A stretch of DNA of 8,138 nucleotides from Alkalimonas sp. (GTDB lineage Bacteria > Pseudomonadota > Gammaproteobacteria > Enterobacterales > Alteromonadaceae): positions 1 to 8,138 of the forward strand of contig JAIUMG010000148.1 in assembly GCA_022565655.1 (NCBI GenBank), given 5' to 3'. Position numbers and translations under genes: made by a program. Shown piece after piece: positions 1-6,535 of the stretch (the first letter of the stretch is position 1; each line of letters begins with the position of its first letter). A model generated the notes under the pieces. It ran no database searches. It saw only the letters and a list, made by a program, of their open reading frames with translations, and had not been told where the DNA came from.

Positions 1-194
1 AAATCAGCATAGGCCGCGGCATGCCTTGATATGGGAGCATTTCTAAGTGATCAAAACCTATCTTTTCCAGCTCAAAAACGGTATTATGCCCGAGTGTTTT
101 TTAGGCAGCGGAGCTGTCAGGCACATCAAAAAATGAATTTTAAGTCCGCCTAGAGACTGCACCCTTATCTACAGTACCCTTAGGAGCCTACATC
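1..194. other. pckA upstream region, no confident gene
   Basis: No gene can be assigned here. A perfect-looking -10 hexamer TATTAT lies at 82-87 on the + strand, but the bases at the right distance upstream (TATCTT, 59-64) are a poor -35, so I do not call a promoter. A short wobble-containing hairpin, GGCAGC-GGA-GCTGTC, lies at 104-118 in what would be the pckA leader. On the minus strand one frame stays open from about position 99 to the window edge, with an ATG at 40-38. That ATG has no good ribosome binding site and I recognise nothing in the translation. On the + strand a 14-codon open frame ends in TAA at 44-46 and could be the tail of an upstream gene, but it is too short to judge. Confidence 0.4.
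182..186 (+). promoter_or_regulatory. pckA ribosome binding site
   Basis: AGGAG sits 8 bases before the ATG at 195. This is near-consensus Shine-Dalgarno sequence at normal spacing and fixes the pckA start. Confidence 0.85.
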
Positions 195-1793
195 ATGTCC
201 GATCTGGATCTGAGCCAATATGGCATCACAGATGTCACGGAAGTCGTTTATAACCCCAGTTATGATCAGTTATTTGCCGAAGAAACTCGTGCAGATCTCG
301 AAGGTTATGAGCAGGGAAAAGTCACTAGCCTGGGCGCTGTCGCTGTGGATACCGGTATCTTTACTGGCCGTTCACCGAAAGACAAGTACATTGTGCGCGA
401 TGACACCACACGCGATACCTTGTGGTGGGCCGATCAGGGCAAAAACGACAACAAGCCGATTTCGCCGGAAGTCTGGGCTGATTTAAAAGGTTTAGTGACC
501 ACGCAATTATCCGGTAAGCGCTTGTTTGTGGTCGATACCTTTTGTGGCGCCAACCCGGATACCCGCTTATCTGTGCGCTTTATCACTGAGGTGGCCTGGC
601 AGGCGCACTTCGTTAAGAACATGTTTATTCGCCCGACGGATGACGAGCTGAAAAGTTACCAGCCCGACTTCGTGGTGATGAATGGTGCCAAGTGCACCAA
701 CGCAAACTGGCAGCAGCATGGCCTGAACTCCGAGAACTTTGTTGCCTTTAACCTGACCGAGCGTATTCAGCTGATTGGTGGTACCTGGTACGGTGGCGAA
801 ATGAAGAAAGGTATGTTCTCACTAATGAACTACTATCTGCCACTGAAAGGCATTGCGTCGATGCATTGCTCTGCCAATGTCTGTGAAGACGGCAACGTGG
901 CGGTGTTCTTCGGTTTATCCGGTACCGGCAAAACGACCTTATCGACTGATCCAAAACGTCAGCTGATTGGTGACGACGAACATGGCTGGGATGATGATGG
1001 CATCTTCAACTTTGAAGGGGGCTGTTACGCCAAAACCATCAATCTATCGAAAGAAAACGAGCCGGATATATACAACGCCATTCGCCGCGATGCCTTACTG
1101 GAAAACGTGACGGTGCGAGCTGACGGCACGATCGACTTTGATGATAGCTCGAAAACCGAGAATACCCGGGTGTCTTATCCGATCCATCACATCGATAATA
1201 TCGTTAAGCCAGTTTCCAAAGCCGGCCATGCCAAGAAAGTGATCTTCTTAACAGCCGATGCTTTCGGCGTGTTGCCGCCGGTTGCCAAGCTGACCAAAGA
1301 GCAAACCAAATACCACTTCCTGTCTGGCTTTACGGCTAAGTTAGCAGGCACCGAGCGTGGTATCACGGAGCCAACGCCAACCTTTTCCAGCTGTTTTGGT
1401 GCGGCTTTTTTAAGCCTGCACCCAACCAAGTACGCTGAAGTTTTGGTGAAGCGGATGGAAGCAGCCGGAGCAGAAGCCTATCTGGTCAATACCGGCTGGA
1501 ATGGCACTGGCAAGCGTATCTCCATCAAAGCCACTCGTGCCATCATTGATGCTATTTTGGATGGCAGCATTGAGAACGCCGAGTTTATGCAATTACCATA
1601 TTTCAACCTGGCAGTGCCAACGCATTTGCATGATGTGGAAGATGGTATTTTGGATCCACGCGAAACTTATGCGGATGCAGCTGAGTGGGAAGCCAAAGCC
1701 AAAGATCTGGCCCAGCGCTTTATCAACAACTTTGAGAAGTTCACCGACAACGACGAAGGCAAAGCCCTGGTCGCCGCCGGCCCTCAGTTATAA
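195..1793 (+). CDS. pckA: Phosphoenolpyruvate carboxykinase (ATP)
   Basis: This cytoplasmic enzyme converts oxaloacetate and ATP to phosphoenolpyruvate, CO2 and ADP, the first committed step of gluconeogenesis from TCA-cycle intermediates. The 532-residue product is close to the 540 of the E. coli enzyme. All family signatures are visible. TGRSPKDK contains the substrate-binding Arg59. YGGEMKKGMFS carries the metal-ligand Lys205, and His224 lies in the following SMHCSANV. The P-loop GLSGTGKTTLS is at 240-250, with Lys246 and Thr247. The kinase-2 motif LIGDDEHGW contains Asp260 and Asp261, and Arg325 lies in ENTRVSYP. These positions are about 8 below the E. coli numbering throughout, so the shorter length comes from the N-terminal side. 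The start is supported by AGGAG 8 bases upstream. A strong terminator follows within 25 bases, so the gene is monocistronic at its 3' end. The P-loop type and motifs match the ATP-dependent family, not the GTP-dependent one. No defect is seen. Confidence 0.98.
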   Translation: MSDLDLSQYGITDVTEVVYNPSYDQLFAEETRADLEGYEQGKVTSLGAVAVDTGIFTGRSPKDKYIVRDDTTRDTLWWADQGKNDNKPISPEVWADLKGLVTTQLSGKRLFVVDTFCGANPDTRLSVRFITEVAWQAHFVKNMFIRPTDDELKSYQPDFVVMNGAKCTNANWQQHGLNSENFVAFNLTERIQLIGGTWYGGEMKKGMFSLMNYYLPLKGIASMHCSANVCEDGNVAVFFGLSGTGKTTLSTDPKRQLIGDDEHGWDDDGIFNFEGGCYAKTINLSKENEPDIYNAIRRDALLENVTVRADGTIDFDDSSKTENTRVSYPIHHIDNIVKPVSKAGHAKKVIFLTADAFGVLPPVAKLTKEQTKYHFLSGFTAKLAGTERGITEPTPTFSSCFGAAFLSLHPTKYAEVLVKRMEAAGAEAYLVNTGWNGTGKRISIKATRAIIDAILDGSIENAEFMQLPYFNLAVPTHLHDVEDGILDPRETYADAAEWEAKAKDLAQRFINNFEKFTDNDEGKALVAAGPQL

Positions 1794-1816
1794 GCTGTCG
1801 CTAGCAAAACAGCAAC

Positions 1817-1846
1817 AAAAACGCAGCCAGTGAGCTGCGTTTTTTT
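1817..1846 (+). terminator. Intrinsic terminator of pckA
   Basis: An ACGCAGC / GCTGCGT stem (1821-1827 with 1834-1840) has a six-base loop and is extended by A-T pairs on both sides. It is followed by a run of seven T (1840-1846). It begins 24 bases after the pckA stop. The A-rich left flank could let it work weakly on the opposite strand as well. Confidence 0.92.
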
Positions 1847-1884
1847 ATGGGCTAGCTTTTGTCACATCAGGCCATGGTCGGCAT

Positions 1885-1911
1885 AAAAAAGCCAGCCTGT
1901 GCGGCTGGCTT
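1885..1911 (-). terminator. Intrinsic terminator of the M3 peptidase gene
   Basis: A perfect nine-base stem, AAGCCAGCC / GGCTGGCTT (1889-1897 with 1903-1911), has a five-base loop. Read on the minus strand it is followed by six T (1890-1885). It begins 25 bases beyond the peptidase stop codon. Confidence 0.93.
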
Positions 1912-1935
1912 GATGCGATACCCTTGGCTCGACAA

Positions 1936-4110
1936 TTAGTCGATTTGTGTTTTCAGGCCACGGCGGATCAACAGTGCTTCAGTGGTTGGCTCCTGGCCAC
2001 GGAACTTGATGTAAGATTCCATTGGCGGCCGTGAGTTACCCACTTCCAGAATGTTCTTGCGGTAATGATCGCCGTTCTCACGGGTCAGACCGCCCTGGCT
2101 TTGCACATAGGCAAAGGCATCAGCGGCCAGAATTTCACTCCACATGTATGCGTAGTAACCGGCCGAGTAACCACCACCAATTGAATGGTTAAAATAGGTC
2201 GACTTATAGCGTGGCGGTACCGCTGGCATATCAACACCGTACTTTGCTAGTGCGGCGGCTTCAAAAGCCTCAACATCTTCTTGCAAAGGTTGATCGGCTG
2301 TCAGCATATGCCACTCCATATCCAGGAACGACGCGGCGATGTACTCCAGAGTGTCAAAGCCTTGATTGAAACTGCGCGACTGCATGATTTTTTCCAGCAG
2401 CTCGTCTGGGATCGGCTCACCGGTTTCATGGTGCTTGGCATAGTTGGCCAGTACCTCTGGGTGGGCGGCCCAATCCTCTTCAAAGGTAGACGGGAACTCA
2501 ACGAAGTCACGCGACACGGCGGTACCTGCTAAGCTCGGATACTTCACATTGGAAAACATACCGTGAATACCATGGCCCAGCTCGTGGAAAATGGTGGTGG
2601 TATGATCGTAGCTGATCAAGGTCGGCTCGCCATCCGGTGCTTTAGGAATGTTCATCACATTCACCACCACTGGCTTTTTCTCCAGCAGGTGCGACTGGCC
2701 GACGAATGAACTCATCCAGGCACCACCTCGCTTGCCCTCACGGGCAAAGTAGTCGGCGTAGAAGATGGCCAGGCTGGTGCCATCGTGATCAAATACTTCA
2801 TAGGCCTCTACATCTTCATGATAGACGGGTAAATCCGGCCGTGGCTCAAAGCGGATGCCATACAACCGCTCCATGGTGTAGAAGACCCCATCGTGCAGTA
2901 CACGGTTGAACTCGAAGTATTGCTTCACTTCGTTTTCATCCAGGTCGTATTTTTCCTGGCGAACCAGTTCGGCGTAGTATTCCCAGTCCCAGGGTTGTAC
3001 TTCATAATCACCACCGTGGCGGCGGATCATTTCCTGAATATCGACTTGTTCCTGTTTGGTATTGGCTACCACCGCCGGCACCATGCTGTTAAGCATGTCC
3101 AGTACATTTTGTGGCGTTTCTGCCATGGTGTTTTCCAGCTGGTACTCGGCCCAGTTGGCATAGCCCAGCAGGTTGGCACGTTCAGCACGGATTTGTGCCA
3201 GACGCGAAACGATAGGGAGGTTGTCCAACTCACCAGAGGTACCACGGTAGGCCGAAGCTTCCCAGACGCGCTGGCGTAACTCACGATTTTTCAAATCGGT
3301 CAGAATTGGCTGACGAGTTGTATTGGTGATGCTTAGCAGGTATTTACCTTCATGGCCGGCAGCATTGGCTGCATTGGCAGCTGCACGGATTTGGCTGTCG
3401 GATAAACCATCCAGCTCTTCCACGGTATCAACCACGACTGCGATATCTTGGGTGATCGCCAACTGATTTTGTGAAAACTGGGTGGTCAGGTTGGAATGCT
3501 CTTCATTCAGGGCACGAATTTTCACCTGTTGCTCTTCAGTCAGCGTCGCACCAGAGCGTACAAAGCGATCGTAGTAAATGTCCAGCAAACGGGCTGATTC
3601 GGCATCCAGGTCTAATGACTCACGCTGGTTGTAAATCGCTTCAACCCGGGCAAAGAGGGCTGGGTTCAGGTTGATATTATCGGAGTGAGCGGAAAGTTGC
3701 GGTGATAGTTCACGCTGAATCTCCCGACGCTTCTCATTGCTATCGGTGCCGGTCAGGTTAAAAAAGACCCGCGATACCCGAGTTAGCAGTGCACCACTTT
3801 TTTCCATCGCGACGATGGTGTTTTCAAACGTCGCTGGCTCTGGGTTGTTGGCGATGGCTTCTATCTCTGCCATATGCTGCTTCATGCCTTCTTCAAAGGC
3901 TGGCATGAAATGCTCATCATCGATTAAACGGAAATCCGGGGCTTCATACTGCAAAACGCTTGGCTGGAAAAATGGGTTTTCAGCGGCGGCATCTGCCATG
4001 GCTTCAACAGCGGTATCGGCAGATAAATCTTGTGGGGCGCTTGGTTGCTCTGAACAAGCGGATAGAGCAAGTGCTGCTCCTATCGCTGTTGCGATTAAGG
4101 TTTTACGCAT
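1936..4110 (-). CDS. dcp: M3 family zinc metallopeptidase, Dcp-like, predicted lipoprotein
   Basis: A 724-residue zinc peptidase of the thimet oligopeptidase / peptidyl-dipeptidase Dcp family; Dcp removes C-terminal dipeptides from short peptides. The zinc site is HELGH at 509-513, with the third ligand Glu538 in DFVEFPS, at the 25-residue spacing known for Dcp. The downstream substrate-site segment HSIGGGYSAGYYAYMWSE and the C-terminal KFRGQEP motif are also present. The N-terminus MRKTLIATAIGAALALSAC is a lipoprotein signal peptide: Arg-Lys, a hydrophobic stretch, then the lipobox LSAC with Cys19. Ser at +2 favours outer-membrane sorting, so the enzyme probably works in the periplasm. I chose the ATG at 4110 over one at 4164 because AAGGAG precedes it at good spacing, it begins the signal peptide exactly, and the longer start lies within the likely -10 box. 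The extra length over E. coli Dcp (about 681) is the lipoprotein leader and linker. Peptidyl-dipeptidase specificity is inferred; oligopeptidase activity is the alternative. Confidence 0.95.
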   Translation of the reverse strand: MRKTLIATAIGAALALSACSEQPSAPQDLSADTAVEAMADAAAENPFFQPSVLQYEAPDFRLIDDEHFMPAFEEGMKQHMAEIEAIANNPEPATFENTIVAMEKSGALLTRVSRVFFNLTGTDSNEKRREIQRELSPQLSAHSDNINLNPALFARVEAIYNQRESLDLDAESARLLDIYYDRFVRSGATLTEEQQVKIRALNEEHSNLTTQFSQNQLAITQDIAVVVDTVEELDGLSDSQIRAAANAANAAGHEGKYLLSITNTTRQPILTDLKNRELRQRVWEASAYRGTSGELDNLPIVSRLAQIRAERANLLGYANWAEYQLENTMAETPQNVLDMLNSMVPAVVANTKQEQVDIQEMIRRHGGDYEVQPWDWEYYAELVRQEKYDLDENEVKQYFEFNRVLHDGVFYTMERLYGIRFEPRPDLPVYHEDVEAYEVFDHDGTSLAIFYADYFAREGKRGGAWMSSFVGQSHLLEKKPVVVNVMNIPKAPDGEPTLISYDHTTTIFHELGHGIHGMFSNVKYPSLAGTAVSRDFVEFPSTFEEDWAAHPEVLANYAKHHETGEPIPDELLEKIMQSRSFNQGFDTLEYIAASFLDMEWHMLTADQPLQEDVEAFEAAALAKYGVDMPAVPPRYKSTYFNHSIGGGYSAGYYAYMWSEILAADAFAYVQSQGGLTRENGDHYRKNILEVGNSRPPMESYIKFRGQEPTTEALLIRRGLKTQID

Positions 4111-4116
4111 AAAAAG

Positions 4117-4122
4117 TCTCCT
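4117..4122 (-). promoter_or_regulatory. Ribosome binding site deciding the M3 peptidase start
   Basis: Read on the minus strand this is AGGAGA, about 6 bases before the ATG at 4110. The alternative ATG at 4164 has no comparable site. Confidence 0.85.
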
Positions 4123-4162
4123 TCGGGACGAAGTGTGGCAGCGCACGTGGTACGGCTGCATC

Positions 4163-4190
4163 ATTATTGTTTTCAGTGTTTAACCTGCAA
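4163..4190 (-). promoter_or_regulatory. Candidate sigma-70 promoter for the M3 peptidase gene
   Basis: Minus strand: -35 TTGCAG (4190-4185), a 16-base spacer, then -10 AATAAT (4168-4163, five of six consensus bases). The predicted transcript would begin near 4156 and have a leader of roughly 45 bases. The -35 is only fair. Confidence 0.5.
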
Positions 4191-4215
4191 ATAAAAAAAC
4201 GGCGGACAAGCAGGT
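4183..4215. repeat. Inverted repeat overlapping the M3 peptidase -35 region
   Basis: ACCTGC (4183-4188) is repeated inverted as GCAGGT (4210-4215) with 21 bases between. The left arm overlaps the candidate -35. It could be a regulator site or chance; six-base arms this far apart are weak evidence. Confidence 0.3.
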
Positions 4216-4233
4216 AATCCAATCGAGTATGCC

Positions 4234-4280
4234 AAAAAAAAAAGCGGAAATCTCTATTTTGCCATTAAATGGCTCTCGCT
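4234..4280 (-). terminator. Possible weak terminator after the histidine kinase gene
   Basis: Read on the minus strand, a ten-base T run (4243-4234) follows sequence that can fold with AGCG / CGCT closing pairs (4280-4277 with 4246-4243). An inner hairpin GCCAT-TTA-ATGGC lies at 4273-4261. The T run is strong but the stem is weak and interrupted and would include the last base of the stop codon, so termination may be partial. Confidence 0.35.
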
Positions 4281-6220
4281 CAGGTTGAACGGCTGTAGTC
4301 ATTGCTTTCCAGTGTATCGACCAGTGGAAAGGTAAAGTAAAAGCAGCTGCCAACGCCCTCGCGCTTGCGGTAGCCAATGTGTCCGCCCATTTGTTCTATC
4401 AAGGCTCGGCAAATGGCAAGACCAAGGCCGGTCCCCGGCTGTTGCTTACGATCCGAACTATCGGCTTGAGCGAACTTTTGAAACAGCTGGCTTTGAAAGT
4501 GTTCAGGAACACCGGGGCCGGCATCTAGCACCTCGACCAGGGCTTGCCCCTTGTCAGTACTGAGCTTGAGGATGACTTCACCTTCATGCGGGGTAAACTT
4601 AATGGCATTGGAAATCAGATTGGTTAATACCTGCTGCAAGCGTGCGGGGTCCAGGTAGACCTGAATCGAGTTATCCGGGCACATCAGGTGCAGCGAGACT
4701 TTTTGCGTGTGGGCTAATGGCTGGTTGGCTGCGATGGCTGTTTGCAGCACATCGTTCAGCTGCACCTGTTGATACTGAAAGCTGACTTTGCCAGCCTCTA
4801 ATTTTTCGATGTCCAGCAGATCATTGATTAAGCGGGTCAGCGCTGCACAATTATCGTAAGCGGTTTGCAGCAGTTGTTTAACTTGCGGAGTGACTGCACC
4901 TAATACCCCGCCCAGAATCAGACCTATGCTGCCATTGATCGAGGTTAATGGTGTCCGTAGTTCATGACTGACGGTGGAGACAAACTCAGACTTTAATCGA
5001 TCCACTTTTTGCTGCTCGGTCATGTCTCGCAGCAAAATGACATTCTTTTTCAGCTGGTTAAAATCGACCTCAGAGCGTGAAATCGACAAAGGAAATGCCT
5101 GATCATAGCGGTTGCGGCCTTGGGTGATAACTAATTTGTGAGGCGAAGAGGTTGCATCCAGCAAGGCAGCTTGCTCGGTTGGGTCATCCAGCAGCGAAGA
5201 CCAATGCACCCCTTGTAATTGCGACATGTCCAGGCCAAAAATATCGGATGCAGCCTGGTTAATCTGCTCTATATGACCGGCTGAATCCGTGGTCACAATC
5301 GCATCGGCGACATTATCCATCACGGTGGTGAGGTATTGTTGTTGCAGCTTAAGCTGGTGGGTGGACTGCTGCAATAGCCGTCGGGAAAAGGTCAACCAGG
5401 CCAGCAGTGCCAGCAGCAAAAGCGATACCGAATACCCCATGACGCGAATTTCAACCGCCCGGGTGCGCAGCGGATCGGTGGAACGAATGGCTAACTGCCA
5501 TTCTGCCCCACGAATAGACAGGGTCAGCAACAAGCTATCGTCATAAAATAGCGTGGTTGGCCCAAAGAAGCCTGCACTAAACTGGTCATCATCTAACTTA
5601 GTGCGTAGGGCGGCATCAATGCCATAGCGATCGGCAATCAGTTGCAGCTCCTGCCATAAAGCTGTGGGATCAAGCACAATGCTGACAATGCCCCAGTAGT
5701 TATCTTGAATAAAAACAGGCACCCGGTGAATAAAGCCGGTTCCTCCTTGCATCAACTGCACGGGCCCAACCAACTTGCCTCGCCGGCTTTCGATGATGGC
5801 CTTTACCGCTGGCCACTGCTCCGGGATATCCGGGTAATACAGCCCAATAGCTCCTTCGTTGCCCTGAATGGGGTGCACATAGCTCAACACATTGTCTGGC
5901 GCGATACCAATATTCCGAATATAGCGACCTTGCTTGACCAGTTCAGGCAGCAGTAAATCAAACTCTTCAGCGGTGACATCGCCATCTTTCGCCTTAATGT
6001 AGGCGGTTAAACCAAAGTTCAGGTGCAAAGCCCGATTCAATTCGGTTTCTAAAAAAGAGCGGATATGGCCTGCATTCGCTACTTGCTGCTCCAGCTGCTG
6101 ACCGCGCGCATACGCAATATCCTGCCGCACCAGTTGCTCGGTGAGAAAAGTAGATAGCAGCACGCAGCCCAGCAACAAGGCTACTTGCCAGTAAGTCAGC
6201 AGTTTCATGGTTTTTTGCAT
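4280..6220 (-). CDS. CHASE-PAS sensor histidine kinase
   Basis: A 646-residue inner-membrane sensor kinase of a two-component system. Domain order: transmembrane helix at about 7-26; periplasmic CHASE-type ligand-binding domain at about 40-200; second helix at about 261-280; short coiled linker; PAS domain at about 300-400; HisKA with the phospho-acceptor His419 in SHELRTP; HATPase with Asn538 in the N box (NLISNAIKF), DAGPGVP as G1 and GTGLGLA as G2. All catalytic boxes look intact. There is no C-terminal receiver or HPt domain, so it is not a hybrid, and no response regulator is adjacent in this window. The ATG at 6220 is preferred because GGGAG lies 5 bases upstream and it places the first helix normally; an in-frame ATG at 6250 lacks a ribosome binding site. 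CHASE domains bind small extracellular ligands such as cytokinin in plants, but the bacterial ligands are mostly unknown, so the signal cannot be named. The CHASE call is made by eye from length, position and patterning. Confidence 0.92.
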   Translation of the reverse strand: MQKTMKLLTYWQVALLLGCVLLSTFLTEQLVRQDIAYARGQQLEQQVANAGHIRSFLETELNRALHLNFGLTAYIKAKDGDVTAEEFDLLLPELVKQGRYIRNIGIAPDNVLSYVHPIQGNEGAIGLYYPDIPEQWPAVKAIIESRRGKLVGPVQLMQGGTGFIHRVPVFIQDNYWGIVSIVLDPTALWQELQLIADRYGIDAALRTKLDDDQFSAGFFGPTTLFYDDSLLLTLSIRGAEWQLAIRSTDPLRTRAVEIRVMGYSVSLLLLALLAWLTFSRRLLQQSTHQLKLQQQYLTTVMDNVADAIVTTDSAGHIEQINQAASDIFGLDMSQLQGVHWSSLLDDPTEQAALLDATSSPHKLVITQGRNRYDQAFPLSISRSEVDFNQLKKNVILLRDMTEQQKVDRLKSEFVSTVSHELRTPLTSINGSIGLILGGVLGAVTPQVKQLLQTAYDNCAALTRLINDLLDIEKLEAGKVSFQYQQVQLNDVLQTAIAANQPLAHTQKVSLHLMCPDNSIQVYLDPARLQQVLTNLISNAIKFTPHEGEVILKLSTDKGQALVEVLDAGPGVPEHFQSQLFQKFAQADSSDRKQQPGTGLGLAICRALIEQMGGHIGYRKREGVGSCFYFTFPLVDTLESNDYSRST

Positions 6221-6225
6221 GCAGG

Positions 6226-6230
6226 CTCCC
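6226..6230 (-). promoter_or_regulatory. Ribosome binding site deciding the histidine kinase start
   Basis: GGGAG on the minus strand lies 5 bases before the ATG at 6220. It supports this start over the upstream in-frame ATG at 6250. Confidence 0.65.
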
Positions 6231-6312
6231 AGTGGCATCATCAATAGCATAACTGTTCGGCAACGCTTCGAAAAGACAGGCCTGAAAATACTCCTTTAGC
6301 ATCACCAAAATT

Positions 6313-6328
6313 CGTGACTCGTTTCACG
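6313..6328. promoter_or_regulatory. Palindromic operator-like site upstream of the histidine kinase
   Basis: A perfect dyad CGTGA-N6-TCACG lies roughly 95 bases upstream of the kinase start, just downstream of its tentative promoter. Arm length and spacer are typical of a dimeric helix-turn-helix operator. It is similar in layout to a CRP half-site pair (TGTGA-N6-TCACA), but differs at the outer bases. Confidence 0.4.
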
Positions 6329-6359
6329 CGCAAAACGCCGTCAGCGCGAAGAAAGTCTA

Positions 6360-6392
6360 ATTAGCACACAGATATCCAGAAAAAGATGTAAA
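6360..6392 (-). promoter_or_regulatory. Tentative promoter of the histidine kinase gene
   Basis: On the minus strand, TTTACA (6392-6387) resembles a -35. An extended -10, TGT followed by GCTAAT (6365-6360), lies downstream. The 21-base gap is too long for a normal pair, so the extended -10 would have to act largely alone. Confidence 0.25.
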
Positions 6393-6418
6393 GATGGCTA
6401 AATTCCACTAAGGTAGGA

Positions 6419-6447
6419 TTGAACCTGCTGCCAGAATAAAGGAAAAT
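6419..6447 (+). promoter_or_regulatory. Tentative promoter of mrpA
   Basis: TTGAAC (6419-6424), a 17-base spacer, then GAAAAT (6442-6447). Each hexamer matches four of six sigma-70 consensus bases. Initiation near 6454 would give a leader of about 80 bases. Confidence 0.3.
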
Positions 6448-6477
6448 AGCGCCGCTTGGCCAAACGGCTGTCTTTCC
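6441..6477. repeat. Imperfect inverted repeat upstream of mrpA
   Basis: GGAAA (6441-6445) pairs with TTTCC (6473-6477), and inside them GCCG (6451-6454) pairs with CGGC (6465-6468). At the centre is the palindrome TTGGCCAA (6456-6463). It could be an operator next to the -10 or a leader RNA structure. It lacks the T run of a terminator. Confidence 0.4.
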
Positions 6478-6480
6478 ATC

Positions 6481-6518
6481 CAGAAATCCTGCTTTGGCTG
6501 GAAACTGGCTAATTTCTG
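6481..6518. repeat. Inverted repeat in the mrpA leader
   Basis: CAGAAAT (6481-6487) is repeated inverted as ATTTCTG (6512-6518) with 24 bases between, ending 8 bases before the ribosome binding site. In RNA it could form a stem just ahead of the start. The stem is A/T-rich and may be chance. Confidence 0.3.
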
Positions 6519-6525
6519 TCAGAAC

Positions 6526-6529
6526 AAGG
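6526..6529 (+). promoter_or_regulatory. Ribosome binding site of mrpA
   Basis: AAGG lies 6 bases before the ATG at 6536. It is short but well spaced, and no better in-frame start precedes the first membrane helix. Confidence 0.6.
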
Positions 6530-6535
6530 TTCGAC

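Larger units (their letters stand above)
6221..6535. other. Divergent intergenic region between the histidine kinase and mrpA
   Basis: This 315-base region carries the control signals for both divergent genes: a ribosome binding site for each, one tentative promoter each way, and three inverted repeats listed separately. The motif CCAGAA recurs on the + strand at 6376, 6431 and 6480, each followed by an A/T-rich base or two. A related pair, GGCTAAATTCC and GGCTAATTTCT, occurs near 6396 and 6508. I find no convincing small gene. An AAGGAG on the minus strand near 6296-6291 has no start codon at a usable distance. Confidence 0.6.

Noticed and set aside
2893..3279. A 128-codon + strand open frame opposite the M3 peptidase gene
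   Set aside because: It is antisense to a strongly supported gene, and no start signal or domain is visible.
4111..4164. An 18-residue N-terminal extension of the M3 peptidase from the ATG at 4164
   Set aside because: The extension would bury the lipoprotein signal peptide, lacks a ribosome binding site and starts inside the likely -10 box. The ATG at 4110 has AAGGAG at good spacing.
4180..4377. A 65-codon minus-strand open frame over the 3' end of the kinase gene, running into the gap
   Set aside because: Two thirds overlap the conserved HATPase end in another frame, and the rest covers the homopolymer-rich gap. It has no ribosome binding site or known motif.
6221..6250. A 10-residue N-terminal extension of the histidine kinase from the ATG at 6250
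   Set aside because: It contains LGAC, which looks slightly like a lipobox, but no charged and hydrophobic leader precedes it and there is no ribosome binding site. The start at 6220 has GGGAG.
5994..6308. A 104-codon open frame on the minus strand overlapping the 5' end of the histidine kinase gene
   Set aside because: It lies largely inside the kinase gene in another frame. Its translation has no recognisable domain, and the kinase frame has a clear membrane helix, CHASE-like domain and catalytic boxes.
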